Source of the DNA: an uncultured Ferrovibrio sp.
GTDB taxonomy: Bacteria; Pseudomonadota; Alphaproteobacteria; Ferrovibrionales; Ferrovibrionaceae
Assembly (NCBI RefSeq): GCF_937960835.1
Contig: NZ_CALGPC010000010.1
Location: 1-64,000, forward strand
Reading direction: 5' to 3'
DNA length: 64,000 nt
Shown: positions 28,264 to 36,901 of the stretch, piece by piece
Position numbering within the stretch: position 1 is the first letter of the stretch
Layout of the letters: every line of letters starts with the position of its first letter
Notes under the pieces: model-generated
The model's input: the letters and a program-made list of their open reading frames with translations, nothing else
Told to the model about the DNA's origin: nothing
The model's database searches: none
Translations under genes and position numbers: made by a program

Positions 28264-30408
28264 ATGCTAACGGCCCAGCCGCCCGATGCGTCATTGCCCG
28301 GTCCGTCATTGACGAGCAATGCGGATTACGGCTGGCCCTTGCGTGGATTGTCTTACGGTCTCGCCATTTTGCTGTCAGGCTTTGGGCTTGCGGTAGCGGT
28401 TACCCCTGTTATTGCGGGGAGCCCGCGCATTGTCTGGCTGCCTGGCGCTCCCCCGATCCATGGCGATCTTCTGCTGGCCATCCCGCTGGTTGCTGGCTCG
28501 TTATTGACTCGCGACAGGTTTGGCCGCCTCTCGCGGATACTTTCGCTCGGGCTGGCCGCGTTGGCGATCGCGGCCCTGATCGGCTTCGAACTTCACATGA
28601 GCCTCCTCAGCGCGGCGTCGTCCAGCCCGCCGATGCCCGTGGGCCATATGGGACCGCTTGCGGCCTTCGGCTGCCTGCTCGGCGCGATACGACTATACGT
28701 TCCGCCCGCGAAGCGTCCGACGGTCAGCAACGTGCCTCTTGGCTGGACTGTGGCCATGACCCTCGTGGCTCTAGGGCTGGCGCTTGCTATCGGGACGTTG
28801 AACATCATGCCGCAATCGCCAGCTTGGACCCAGCATGCGGCCGCCTTGCCCGATGCCGCCATCACCTTGCTGTTGACCGGAGCAGCGCTGGCCGCCCGCA
28901 CTTTTCATCGCTCGCCCGATGCGGCGCCACCTGTCATGCTCGCCGGGCAGGCGATTGTCTTGCTTGGCGGAATTTCGGCTTCATTCATTCTATGGCAAGC
29001 GAATGTCGTGGCCGCGGCTGACAGCGTCGTACCGGGCTTGGCTTTTGCGGCCTGCCTTCTGGCCACCTATATGATCGCGGGCCTGATCGCGCTTGCTATC
29101 CGCATCACGCTGCAGCAGCGCATCCTCGATCAGAATCGCGCCGCGCTTCAATCCACCAACGATCTTTTTCAAGCCGCCGCTCGCAGCAGCAAGCTAGGCG
29201 TCTGGGAATGGAACCTGGCTTCTGGCGAGGTGCTCATCATAGCCAATTATCTGATGGACGACACAAGTCATTCGGCGGAGACCAATCGCATCCGCATAAA
29301 GGACTTCACCGCTATCATTCACCCGCAGGACCAATCTCGGGTCATCCGCCAAGTGAATGACAGCCTGCGCATGGGAACTCCCTTCGAATGCGAGTTCCGA
29401 TTGCTGCGCGGCGATGGCCACTTCATCTGGGTTTTATCGCGTGCCGAGGTTGTCCGCAGCGAGAATAATCGACCGCTGAAGATGATCGGCAGTATCGAGG
29501 ATGTCGATCAGATCAAGCGGCAAATGAACGAGCTGGAATGGCAGCGCCAGTTGCTGGAGGAACAGTCGGTCAAGCTTGCGGAAACCGCCCAGGCTCTGAC
29601 CATCGCCAAGGACGCGGCTGAGGCGGCCCATCGCGCCAAGTCCAGCTTCCTCGCCATGATGAGCCATGAAATACGCACGCCGATGAATGGCGTCCTTGGT
29701 ATGCTGAGCCTGATGCATAAGGGCGGCCTGGATCCCGAGGTGAAGCGATACGCGGAGGTTGCTCAGCAATCGGCGCGTGACTTGCTGAGTCTGATCGACG
29801 ACATTCTCGATGTCTCGAAACTCGAGGCCGGTAAGCTGAAGATCGAAGCCGTGGATTTCGATCTGCGCCCGACGATCGACAGTGTCATCTCTCTGATGGC
29901 CCCGCGGGCGACCGAAAACGGCAACCGCATTGAGCTCGATATCACTGCAGAAGTGCCGGAGCATCTGATCGGCGATCCGCTGCGGCTGCGGCAGATCCTT
30001 GCCAACCTGCTCAGCAACGCGATCAAGTTCACCGAGAATGGTCTGGTAACCGTCACGTTGACGGCGACCGCCCTGCAGAATGGCGAATTCCTCCTGTACT
30101 GCGCCATCCGCGATACCGGGATCGGCATTGCGCCCGAAATTCAGGAAAAACTGTTTGAGCCCTTCACCCAAGGCGACGCGTCCATGACGCGACGCTATGG
30201 AGGTACCGGTCTGGGGCTGACCATTTGCCGCCATCTCGTCCATCTCATGGGCGGCGAAATCGGTGTCATCAGCGCGCCGGGCGAAGGCTCCACCTTCTGG
30301 TTTACGCTGCGCTGCCGCGAAGATGTCGAACTGGTCGCCAGATTGGCGCAGGAAACCGCCAAGCTCGCCTCCACTTCCCCGGCGAATGACATCCAGCAAT
30401 CGCCGTAG
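28264..30408 (+). CDS. Membrane-bound sensor histidine kinase with PAS domain
   Basis: About 714 residues. Residues 20-275 contain roughly eight hydrophobic segments without a recognised MASE family name. A PAS domain follows (GVWEWNLASGEVLI, DFTAIIHPQDQSRV, FECEFRLLRGDGHFIWV), then a coiled coil, HisKA with His468 in MMSHEIRTPMNG, and HATPase_c with NLLSNAIKFTENG, DTGIGI and GGTGLGLTICRHLV. No receiver or Hpt domain, and no response regulator gene beside it, so the partner is unknown. ATG at 28264 chosen; a TTG three codons earlier is possible. Confidence 0.9.
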   Translation: MLTAQPPDASLPGPSLTSNADYGWPLRGLSYGLAILLSGFGLAVAVTPVIAGSPRIVWLPGAPPIHGDLLLAIPLVAGSLLTRDRFGRLSRILSLGLAALAIAALIGFELHMSLLSAASSSPPMPVGHMGPLAAFGCLLGAIRLYVPPAKRPTVSNVPLGWTVAMTLVALGLALAIGTLNIMPQSPAWTQHAAALPDAAITLLLTGAALAARTFHRSPDAAPPVMLAGQAIVLLGGISASFILWQANVVAAADSVVPGLAFAACLLATYMIAGLIALAIRITLQQRILDQNRAALQSTNDLFQAAARSSKLGVWEWNLASGEVLIIANYLMDDTSHSAETNRIRIKDFTAIIHPQDQSRVIRQVNDSLRMGTPFECEFRLLRGDGHFIWVLSRAEVVRSENNRPLKMIGSIEDVDQIKRQMNELEWQRQLLEEQSVKLAETAQALTIAKDAAEAAHRAKSSFLAMMSHEIRTPMNGVLGMLSLMHKGGLDPEVKRYAEVAQQSARDLLSLIDDILDVSKLEAGKLKIEAVDFDLRPTIDSVISLMAPRATENGNRIELDITAEVPEHLIGDPLRLRQILANLLSNAIKFTENGLVTVTLTATALQNGEFLLYCAIRDTGIGIAPEIQEKLFEPFTQGDASMTRRYGGTGLGLTICRHLVHLMGGEIGVISAPGEGSTFWFTLRCREDVELVARLAQETAKLASTSPANDIQQSP

Positions 30409-30534
30409 TCGGCCGACGAAACACCAGCCGGCTGGAAAAAACGAAAGCGCAAGAGACTAGTGCTTCGTTACCGCCCATTAACCAGTTCATCGCAGACTGG
30501 CCTCAGGGTGGTCCGGTTTGCAGTGAGGTTGGTC

Positions 30535-30762
30535 ATGTTACCGATTCATCCTGGCATCCTTCTCGAAAGAGCGATCACCGCCCACGGCTTCGATCTTGAG
30601 CATTTCCATGAACATGCTCGCCTGCCGCGCAGGTTGCTGAGCCTGGTACTCTCCGGCGAGCGGCCGATCTCCCTTGGCCTGGCCCTTCGGCTGGGAAAGG
30701 TTTTTGGAACTTCACCCTGGGTCTGGCTTGCGTTTCAGGAGCGGTTTAATAAAGCTCTCTGA
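30535..30762 (+). CDS. HigA-like XRE family regulator without adjacent toxin
   Basis: 75 residues starting LPIHPGILLERAI, with the helix-turn-helix LEHFHEHARLPRRLLSLVLSGERPISLGLALRLGKVFGTSPWVWLAFQ, the layout of HigA/VapI antitoxins. No HigB-like toxin gene lies on either side. The TGA stop is directly followed by the hemB ATG, so the two are almost certainly translated from one message. Start at ATG 30535 with GAGG upstream; the frame opens to a GTG at 30460. It may have become a stand-alone regulator. Confidence 0.8.
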   Translation: MLPIHPGILLERAITAHGFDLEHFHEHARLPRRLLSLVLSGERPISLGLALRLGKVFGTSPWVWLAFQERFNKAL

Positions 30763-31785
30763 ATGACCGAGAGCTATCTACCCCCGCTTCCATCCTTCCC
30801 CATTTCCCGTCCCCGGCGTCTGCGGCGTGCCGACTGGGTGCGGCGTCTTGTTGCCGAACAGCATGTGAGCGTCGACGACCTGATCTGGCCGATCTTCATC
30901 CATGATCAGGCGAAGAATGCCCCCATCCCGTCCATGCCCGGCGTCGAGCGCCTCAGTATCGACGCGGCCGTGACTGCGGCGAAGGAAGCCGAACAGCTGG
31001 GCATCCCCGCGATCGCGCTTTTCCCCGCCACCGATCCCGCGCTGAAGACCGAAACCGGCAAGGAAGCGACCAACCCCGACAACCTGATTTGCCGCACCGT
31101 CCGCGCCATCAAGGCTGCAACGACGAATATCGGCATCCTCTGTGACGTCGCCTTGGATCCCTATACGAGCCATGGCCATGACGGCCTGCTCAAGGACGGG
31201 GAAATCATCAACGACGAGACTGTCGCCGTGCTGGTCGAGCAGGCCCTGGTGCAGGCCCGGGCAGGCTGCGACATCATCGCGCCGTCCGACATGATGGATG
31301 GCCGTATCGGCGCTATCCGCCAGGCCCTGGACAAGGAAGGTTTCCAGCGCGTTCAGATCATGGCCTATGCGGCGAAATACGCGTCCGCCTTCTACGGCCC
31401 GTTCCGCGATGCAGTCGGCTCGGCGGTCAATCTGGGGCTCGGCGACAAGCGGACCTATCAGATGAATCCCGCAAATGGCGATGAGGCTTTGCGCGAGGTC
31501 GCGCTGGATATCGCCGAGGGTGCCGACATGGTCATGGTCAAGCCTGGCATGCCCTATCTGGATATCTGCTGGCGCGTAAAGCAAGCCTTCAAACTGCCGA
31601 CCTTCGCCTATCAGGTGTCCGGCGAATACGCGATGCTGGCAGGCGCGGCCGAGCGTGGCTGGCTCGACCGCAGCAAGGTCGCTTGGGAGAGCCTGCTCTC
31701 CTTCAAACGGGCCGGTTGCGACGGCGTACTGACCTATTTCGCGCTAGACATTGCCCGCATGATTGCGGAGGGAAAGCGGCTGTAA
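30763..31785 (+). CDS. hemB: Delta-aminolevulinic acid dehydratase (porphobilinogen synthase)
   Basis: 340 residues. Condenses two 5-aminolevulinate molecules to porphobilinogen. The metal region reads LCDVALDPYTSHGHDGLL, with Asp and Ala instead of the three zinc cysteines, as in magnesium-dependent enzymes of rhizobial type. Schiff-base lysines lie in AYAAKYASAFYGPFRDA and MVKPGMPYLDI. It starts immediately after the HigA-like stop. A hairpin overlaps its last codons. Confidence 0.96.
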   Translation: MTESYLPPLPSFPISRPRRLRRADWVRRLVAEQHVSVDDLIWPIFIHDQAKNAPIPSMPGVERLSIDAAVTAAKEAEQLGIPAIALFPATDPALKTETGKEATNPDNLICRTVRAIKAATTNIGILCDVALDPYTSHGHDGLLKDGEIINDETVAVLVEQALVQARAGCDIIAPSDMMDGRIGAIRQALDKEGFQRVQIMAYAAKYASAFYGPFRDAVGSAVNLGLGDKRTYQMNPANGDEALREVALDIAEGADMVMVKPGMPYLDICWRVKQAFKLPTFAYQVSGEYAMLAGAAERGWLDRSKVAWESLLSFKRAGCDGVLTYFALDIARMIAEGKRL

Positions 31786-31800
31786 ATTTTCAGCCGCTTT
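31773..31800. terminator. Possible bidirectional terminator between hemB and convergent dehydrogenase
   Basis: A ten-base stem AAAGCGGCTG / CAGCCGCTTT encloses an eight-base loop that contains the hemB stop. T-runs after the stem are only three long on both strands, so strength is doubtful. Position between convergent genes supports the call. Confidence 0.5.
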
Positions 31801-31807
31801 CCAACTC

Positions 31808-32692
31808 TCAATAGGCTTTGGTCTTCTTGGCTTCCAAGCGGGCCATCAGGCTGGACGTATCCCAGCGATTGCCGCCCATCTGTTGGACCTCGCCATAGAA
31901 CTGGTCGACCAGGCTGGTAACCGGCAGGCTGGTGCCGTTGCGCCGCGCTTCGGCCAAGCAGATACCGAGATCCTTGCGCATCCAGTCAACGGCGAAGCCG
32001 AAATCGAACCTGCCTTCAACCATCGTCTTGGCGCGATTGTCCATCTGCCAGGACTGTGCTGCACCCTTGGAAATCACTTCTACCGCCTTCATGACGTCCA
32101 GTCCGGCGGCGCGGCCAAAAGCCAGCGCCTCGGCAAGAGCCTGCACCAGCCCGGCGATGCAGATCTGGTTCATCATCTTCGTGAGCTGTCCGCTTCCCGG
32201 TGGGCCCATCAGGTTCTGCATCTTGGCATAGGCCTGGATGACCGGCTTCACCTTTTCATAATCGGCCGCGTCGCCGCCGCACATGATGGTCAGCTGACCA
32301 TTCTCCGCTCCCGCCTGGCCGCCAGATACCGGCGCATCGACGAAGCCCAGGCCGGCTTCCTTTGCCCTGGCATGCAACTCCCGCGCAACATCCGCTGAGG
32401 CGGTGGTGTGGTCGACGAAGATGGCCCCCTTGGCCATGCCGGCGAAGGCTCCTGTCTCGCCATAGACGACCGAACGCAGATCGTCGTCGTTGCCGACGCA
32501 GGCCATGACGAACTCGGCCCCGGTGGCGGCCTCCTTCGGAGTGGCGGCTTTCCGGCCTTTATGCTGCTCAACCCAGCGGTCCGCTTTGGCGGGGGTGCGG
32601 TTCCAGACGGTCACCGTATGGCCGGCCTTAACTAAGTGTCCGGCCATCGGAAAGCCCATCACGCCGAGACCGATGAAAGCCACATTCGCCAT
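31808..32692 (-). CDS. Beta-hydroxyacid dehydrogenase family oxidoreductase
   Basis: About 294 residues. Rossmann motif FIGLGVMGFPMAGHLVKAGHTVTVWNRT; the NRT after the second strand favours NADP(H). Substrate motif DAPVSGGQAGAENGQLTIMCGG and catalytic Lys in GSGQLTKMMNQ. Similar enzymes reduce tartronate, succinic or glyoxylic semialdehydes, or oxidise 3-hydroxyisobutyrate; the substrate is open. This is the second such enzyme in the window, distinct from mmsB. ATG at 32692 has GGGGG upstream; four codons earlier a TTG extends the frame. Confidence 0.88.
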   Translation of the reverse strand: MANVAFIGLGVMGFPMAGHLVKAGHTVTVWNRTPAKADRWVEQHKGRKAATPKEAATGAEFVMACVGNDDDLRSVVYGETGAFAGMAKGAIFVDHTTASADVARELHARAKEAGLGFVDAPVSGGQAGAENGQLTIMCGGDAADYEKVKPVIQAYAKMQNLMGPPGSGQLTKMMNQICIAGLVQALAEALAFGRAAGLDVMKAVEVISKGAAQSWQMDNRAKTMVEGRFDFGFAVDWMRKDLGICLAEARRNGTSLPVTSLVDQFYGEVQQMGGNRWDTSSLMARLEAKKTKAY

Positions 32693-32902
32693 CGTTTCCC
32701 CCAAAATAGCTGAATAATGAATGAGTTAGCTCTAGGAGCCGCGACAGCAGTTTGCACGAAGCCGGCCGGCGGGGCAATGCACTGATCGCCCCTCTTATCC
32801 GGCGACTGAGCCGGGCACAGACACAATTAGTGCTTGCAGCACAAGGGAAATTAAGGTAAACAAGACGCTGAGTAACCATACCTGGCGTGGGAGAAGCCCA
32901 TT

Positions 32903-33409
32903 ATGCCGCTCGAAATCCTCGGCGCAGGGGCCGCGGCGGGCAGCAGCGGTGCAAATGCCCGCGGTGCTCGCTTGGTACCAAGTGAAACGTCCAATGCTGC
33001 TTCCGCAGCAGTGCCGACGCAAAGCGAAAATACTGAACGACGGATGATGGAACTGCCATCACCGGCGCCGAATGTTGCCGCGTACCTGAGCCCCTTCATT
33101 CGCCTGGATCTGCAGACTCGGCTTGCCATCGTGCAGTATCGCGACAGCGAAACCGGTGAAGTACAGCAGCAGTATCCCAGCCCGCGTGTGGTGCGTGAGT
33201 ATCAGCAAAACCGGCCTGAGACGGAGAGCAATTCGGCTCAACCGCAACAGGCCAAGATCGTGGGTAGCGCTGAGGACAAAGCCGCCCATGCATCCGCCGC
33301 CGTCGGCGGCAAGGCGTCCTTCCAGGCTACGGCGTCCTTTATGGGCACGACAACGGCCGCGGCGCCAAGCGGTCAGAACACAAAAGGTCGGCAAGTGGCT
33401 GTCGCCTGA
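32903..33409 (+). CDS. Uncharacterised protein with weak FlaG-like segment
   Basis: 168 residues, Ala/Ser/Gln-rich and mostly low complexity. The only ordered part, residues 65-95, reads RLDLQTRLAIVQYRDSETGEVQQQYPSP; a strand followed by D-x-ETGEV-x-x-x-P recalls the FlaG/YvyC family of flagellar proteins, but this is a short match. No signal peptide. The tail SFQATASFMGTTTAAAPSG is disordered-looking. motAB lies about 3 kb downstream, which is mild support for a flagellar role. Confidence 0.6.
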   Translation: MPLEILGAGAAAGSSGANARGARLVPSETSNAASAAVPTQSENTERRMMELPSPAPNVAAYLSPFIRLDLQTRLAIVQYRDSETGEVQQQYPSPRVVREYQQNRPETESNSAQPQQAKIVGSAEDKAAHASAAVGGKASFQATASFMGTTTAAAPSGQNTKGRQVAVA

Positions 33410-33501
33410 TTTTAGGTACGCACAGCCTCTTCCTGCCATCCGCCTGTAATTCATTCGCGAATCTGTTAAGTCTTCTCAACCCGGCCCCGGATTGAGGACA
33501 C

Positions 33502-35916
33502 ATGCGCTGGATTCTGCGGCTTTTGCTTCTGCTGGTTCTTCTTGCGGGCGTTGCCGCACTCAGCCTTTATTTCATCGCCCGTTCCTCCCTGCCTGAACTC
33601 ACTGGCGAGATCAAAGTCGACCAAGCCCTCACCGGTCCGGTGGAGATTTTACGCGACCGCAATGCCGTTCCGCATATTCGGGGAAACACCCGTAACGATG
33701 TGGCCTTTGGCTTAGGTTTCGCCCATGCCCAGGATCGCCTGTGGCAGATGGAAGTGAACCGGCGCGTCGCCGCCGGCCGATTGGCTGAATTGTTCGGCGA
33801 AGCCGCCCTCGCTACTGACAAGTTCCTGCGCACGCTCGGCATCCGCCGTAAAGCCGTCGCTGCTTTCGCAGCCTTGCAGCCCGAGACACAGAGCTATCTG
33901 CAAGCCTATGCCGATGGCGTGAACGCCTTTCTGAGCAAACGCCCGAGCGCACTGCCGATCGAGTTCATGGCCTTCGATGTTGAGCCGGAGCCGTGGACGC
34001 CAGCCGATTCACTCGGCTGGCTGAAGATGATGGCTTGGGACCTGAGCGGAAATTGGGGCAGCGAACTGGCTCGCCTGAACCTGGCGCGGCGCCTGAGCAA
34101 GAAACAGATCGAAGAGTTTTATCCGCCTTATCCTGGCGATGCGCCGGTGGCGCTGGCGGAGATGAGCGACGTCTACAAAGAGGTGGCGGAAGCCCTCGAT
34201 GTCGAAAACCTGATCCGCGCCCTGCCGATCCCCCAGGAAGGCATCGGCTCAAACAACTGGGTCGTCAGCGGCAATCGTACCGTTACCGGCGCGCCGCTTC
34301 TGGCGAATGATCCTCATCTTGGCCTCACCTCGCCTTCGATCTGGTATTTCGCTCATTTGGCGGCGCCGGACGGCTCGGTGGTCGGCGCTACCTTGCCCGG
34401 CGTGCCTGGCGTCATTCTAGGCCACAATGGCCGCGTTGCCTGGGGTTTCACCAATACTGGACCTGACACCCAGGATCTCTTCATCGAGAAGATCGATCCC
34501 CAGGACCCGACGCGGTATCTCACCCCAGACGGCAGCGCAGCATTCGAGACCCGCACCGAGGTTATCAAAGTTCGCAGACAAGACGACGTTACACTCACGG
34601 TCCGCGAGACGCGGCATGGTCCGGTGATCTCCGACGTTCATCCAAGAGCGCGCAGCATGGTGGAGGCAGGCTATGTGCTTGCCTTCGCCTGGACGGCGCT
34701 GCTCGACGACGACACCACGGCGGATTCAATCGTGGGAATGCAGGCGGTTTCGGACTGGAACAGCTTTCTTGAGAATTTCCGCCGCTATGTCACACCGCAG
34801 CAGAACGTCGTCTACGCTGATCGCGAAGGCAATATCGGCTTCCTGGCGCCAGGCGTAATCCCCATCCGCAAGCCAGAGAATGATCTCAAAGGCCTGGCAC
34901 CAGCACCGGGCTGGGACGCGCGCTATGACTGGGCAGGCTTCATTCCCTTCGAGCAGCTGCCCCGCGTCTACAATCCGCCGAGCGGAATGATTGTGACGGC
35001 CAATCACAAGATCGTCCCTGACAGCTATCCGCATTTCCTCACCTCAGAATGGGGAGAGCCTTACCGGGCACAGCGTATCGAGCAGTTGATCCGCGAGCGG
35101 CCCGTCCATTCGGTCGAAAGCTTCAAGCAGATTCAGGGCGACACCATGTCTCTCATGGTGGCGGACCTGCTGCCATTGATGATTGCAGCACCAATAAAGC
35201 CGCAGCCGGTGAATTCCGAGCTGCCATCCGCGCATGCCATGCTGACAGCCTGGGATGGCAGCATGGTCGAAAACCGGGCCGAGCCCCTGATCTTCCAGGC
35301 GTGGTATCGCGAACTGACGCGCCTGGTGCTCGCAGACGAGCTGGGCGAGGCCTTCCAGCCGCTATGGCGCTTCCGCCCCACGCTGATGAAGAACATCCTG
35401 ACCGATTTCGACGGACAGTCGCGCTGGTGCACGAATGTCGCCACAGGCATCCCGACTGCTTGCGCCGCTTTGATTGCTGAAGCGCTAGACCTCGCCTTGA
35501 GCGACCTGAAGGCCCGCTATGGATCGGACATCAGCCGCTGGCGGTGGGGCGACGCCCATGTCACCAAGGCCCCACACCGTCCCTTCAGCAATCTGCCGAT
35601 CCTGCGCCGCCTCTTTGAGGTGAGCGTTCCCAGCCCCGGGGACGCGTTTACCATCAATGTCGGCCGCAACGACCTGGGCCACACAGACGAGCCCTTCGCC
35701 AACCGCCATGCCCCCTCGCTACGGGCAATCTACGACCTCTCCGACCTCAACCGTTCGCAATTCGTCCACACGACTGGCCAGTCGGGGCACCCATTTTCAC
35801 AATTTTACAGGAATTTAGCCGGTCCCTGGGCCTCGGTTCAGTACATTCCGATTTCCCTGCGGCCGGCCGATAGCGAGGCCGGGGCGCTGGGCCGGCTGCG
35901 CCTGATCGGGCGCTGA
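33502..35916 (+). CDS. Penicillin acylase family protein (Ntn hydrolase)
   Basis: 804 residues. An N-terminal hydrophobic helix (residues 4-26) serves as signal or anchor for periplasmic export. The alpha chain contains DRNAVPHIRGNTRNDVAFGLGFAHAQDRLWQME; the Ntn nucleophile is probably Ser250 in GIGSNNWVVSG, where autocleavage would create the beta chain. Further motifs are NDPHLGLTSPSIWY, GHNGRVAWGFTNTGPDTQDLF and MIVTANHKI. The family includes penicillin G acylases, homoserine-lactone acylases and others; the substrate cannot be assigned. Confidence 0.92.
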   Translation: MRWILRLLLLLVLLAGVAALSLYFIARSSLPELTGEIKVDQALTGPVEILRDRNAVPHIRGNTRNDVAFGLGFAHAQDRLWQMEVNRRVAAGRLAELFGEAALATDKFLRTLGIRRKAVAAFAALQPETQSYLQAYADGVNAFLSKRPSALPIEFMAFDVEPEPWTPADSLGWLKMMAWDLSGNWGSELARLNLARRLSKKQIEEFYPPYPGDAPVALAEMSDVYKEVAEALDVENLIRALPIPQEGIGSNNWVVSGNRTVTGAPLLANDPHLGLTSPSIWYFAHLAAPDGSVVGATLPGVPGVILGHNGRVAWGFTNTGPDTQDLFIEKIDPQDPTRYLTPDGSAAFETRTEVIKVRRQDDVTLTVRETRHGPVISDVHPRARSMVEAGYVLAFAWTALLDDDTTADSIVGMQAVSDWNSFLENFRRYVTPQQNVVYADREGNIGFLAPGVIPIRKPENDLKGLAPAPGWDARYDWAGFIPFEQLPRVYNPPSGMIVTANHKIVPDSYPHFLTSEWGEPYRAQRIEQLIRERPVHSVESFKQIQGDTMSLMVADLLPLMIAAPIKPQPVNSELPSAHAMLTAWDGSMVENRAEPLIFQAWYRELTRLVLADELGEAFQPLWRFRPTLMKNILTDFDGQSRWCTNVATGIPTACAALIAEALDLALSDLKARYGSDISRWRWGDAHVTKAPHRPFSNLPILRRLFEVSVPSPGDAFTINVGRNDLGHTDEPFANRHAPSLRAIYDLSDLNRSQFVHTTGQSGHPFSQFYRNLAGPWASVQYIPISLRPADSEAGALGRLRLIGR

Positions 35917-36020
35917 ATCCTTACGGTTTTTCAATATTCTATTTACCCCAAGCATACGATAAGAAGGGGCGGGTTGGCGTGCCGTGCGGATTCGGCGCGG
36001 CATGGGCATGGAGTGTTTCA

Positions 36021-36881
36021 ATGCTGATCATTATCGGCTCCATAGTCGGCCTCGGCTGCGTGCTGGGTGGATACATGGCGATGGGCGGAAAGCTTTCCGT
36101 CCTCTATCAGCCGTTCGAACTGGTCATCATTGGCGGCGCCGGTGTGGGCGCATTTATCGTGTCCAACCCGAAGCCCGTCCTTAAAGCCGCGCTTAACGGT
36201 TTTAAGATCGCCTTCAAAGGCCCCCGCTATACCAAGGACGATTATCTCGAGCTGCTTTCGATGATGTACAGTGTCTTCAAGCTCGCCAAGAGCAAGGGCA
36301 TGCTGGCACTGGAGCAGCACATCGAGAAACCGGAAGAGAGCAAGCTCTTCACCCAGTTTCCGAAATTCATGGCCGACCACCATTCCATGGAGTTTCTGTG
36401 CGACTATCTCCGCCTGATGACCCTGGGCAGCGAGAACCCGCACGAGATGGAAGCCCTGATGGACATGGAACTGGAGATTCATCACGCCGAGGACCATTTG
36501 GCCGGCCAGGCGCTGACCAATTTCGGCGACGCCTTTCCTGCCTTGGGTATCGTCGCCGCCGTGCTCGGCGTTATCAAAACCATGGGCTCGATCAGCGAGC
36601 CGCCTGAGGTGCTGGGCCGTCTGATCGGCGGCGCTCTGGTGGGTACCTTCCTTGGCATCTTGCTCTCTTACGGCATCGTTTCGCCGATCGCGGCCGCGGC
36701 CAAGGCCACGATGGAGCATGATCAGAAATACATGCTGTGCATGAAGGCTGGGCTTCTGGCCCATCTGCAGGGCTATGCGCCGGCGGTTTCGGTGGAATTC
36801 GCGCGCAAATCCCTGATGTCGAATGTCCGCCCGACCTTCTACGAGGTTGAAGAGGCGACCAGCAAGGTTCAGTCGGTTTGA
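36021..36881 (+). CDS. motA: Flagellar motor stator protein MotA
   Basis: 286 residues with four membrane helices: MLIIIGSIVGLGCVLGGYMAMGG, PFELVIIGGAGVGAFIVSNP, and two near residues 165-225 (FGDAFPALGIVAAVLGVIKTMG, LIGGALVGTFLGILLSYGIVSPIA). The conserved prolines in the last pair are intact. The cytoplasmic loop contains MMYSVFKLAKSKGMLALEQHIE. MotA with MotB forms the proton-driven stator. Start ATG at 36021; the longer frame lacks a convincing site. Confidence 0.95.
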   Translation: MLIIIGSIVGLGCVLGGYMAMGGKLSVLYQPFELVIIGGAGVGAFIVSNPKPVLKAALNGFKIAFKGPRYTKDDYLELLSMMYSVFKLAKSKGMLALEQHIEKPEESKLFTQFPKFMADHHSMEFLCDYLRLMTLGSENPHEMEALMDMELEIHHAEDHLAGQALTNFGDAFPALGIVAAVLGVIKTMGSISEPPEVLGRLIGGALVGTFLGILLSYGIVSPIAAAAKATMEHDQKYMLCMKAGLLAHLQGYAPAVSVEFARKSLMSNVRPTFYEVEEATSKVQSV

Positions 36882-36901
36882 TACGGGCAGTGAGCTGATC
36901 G

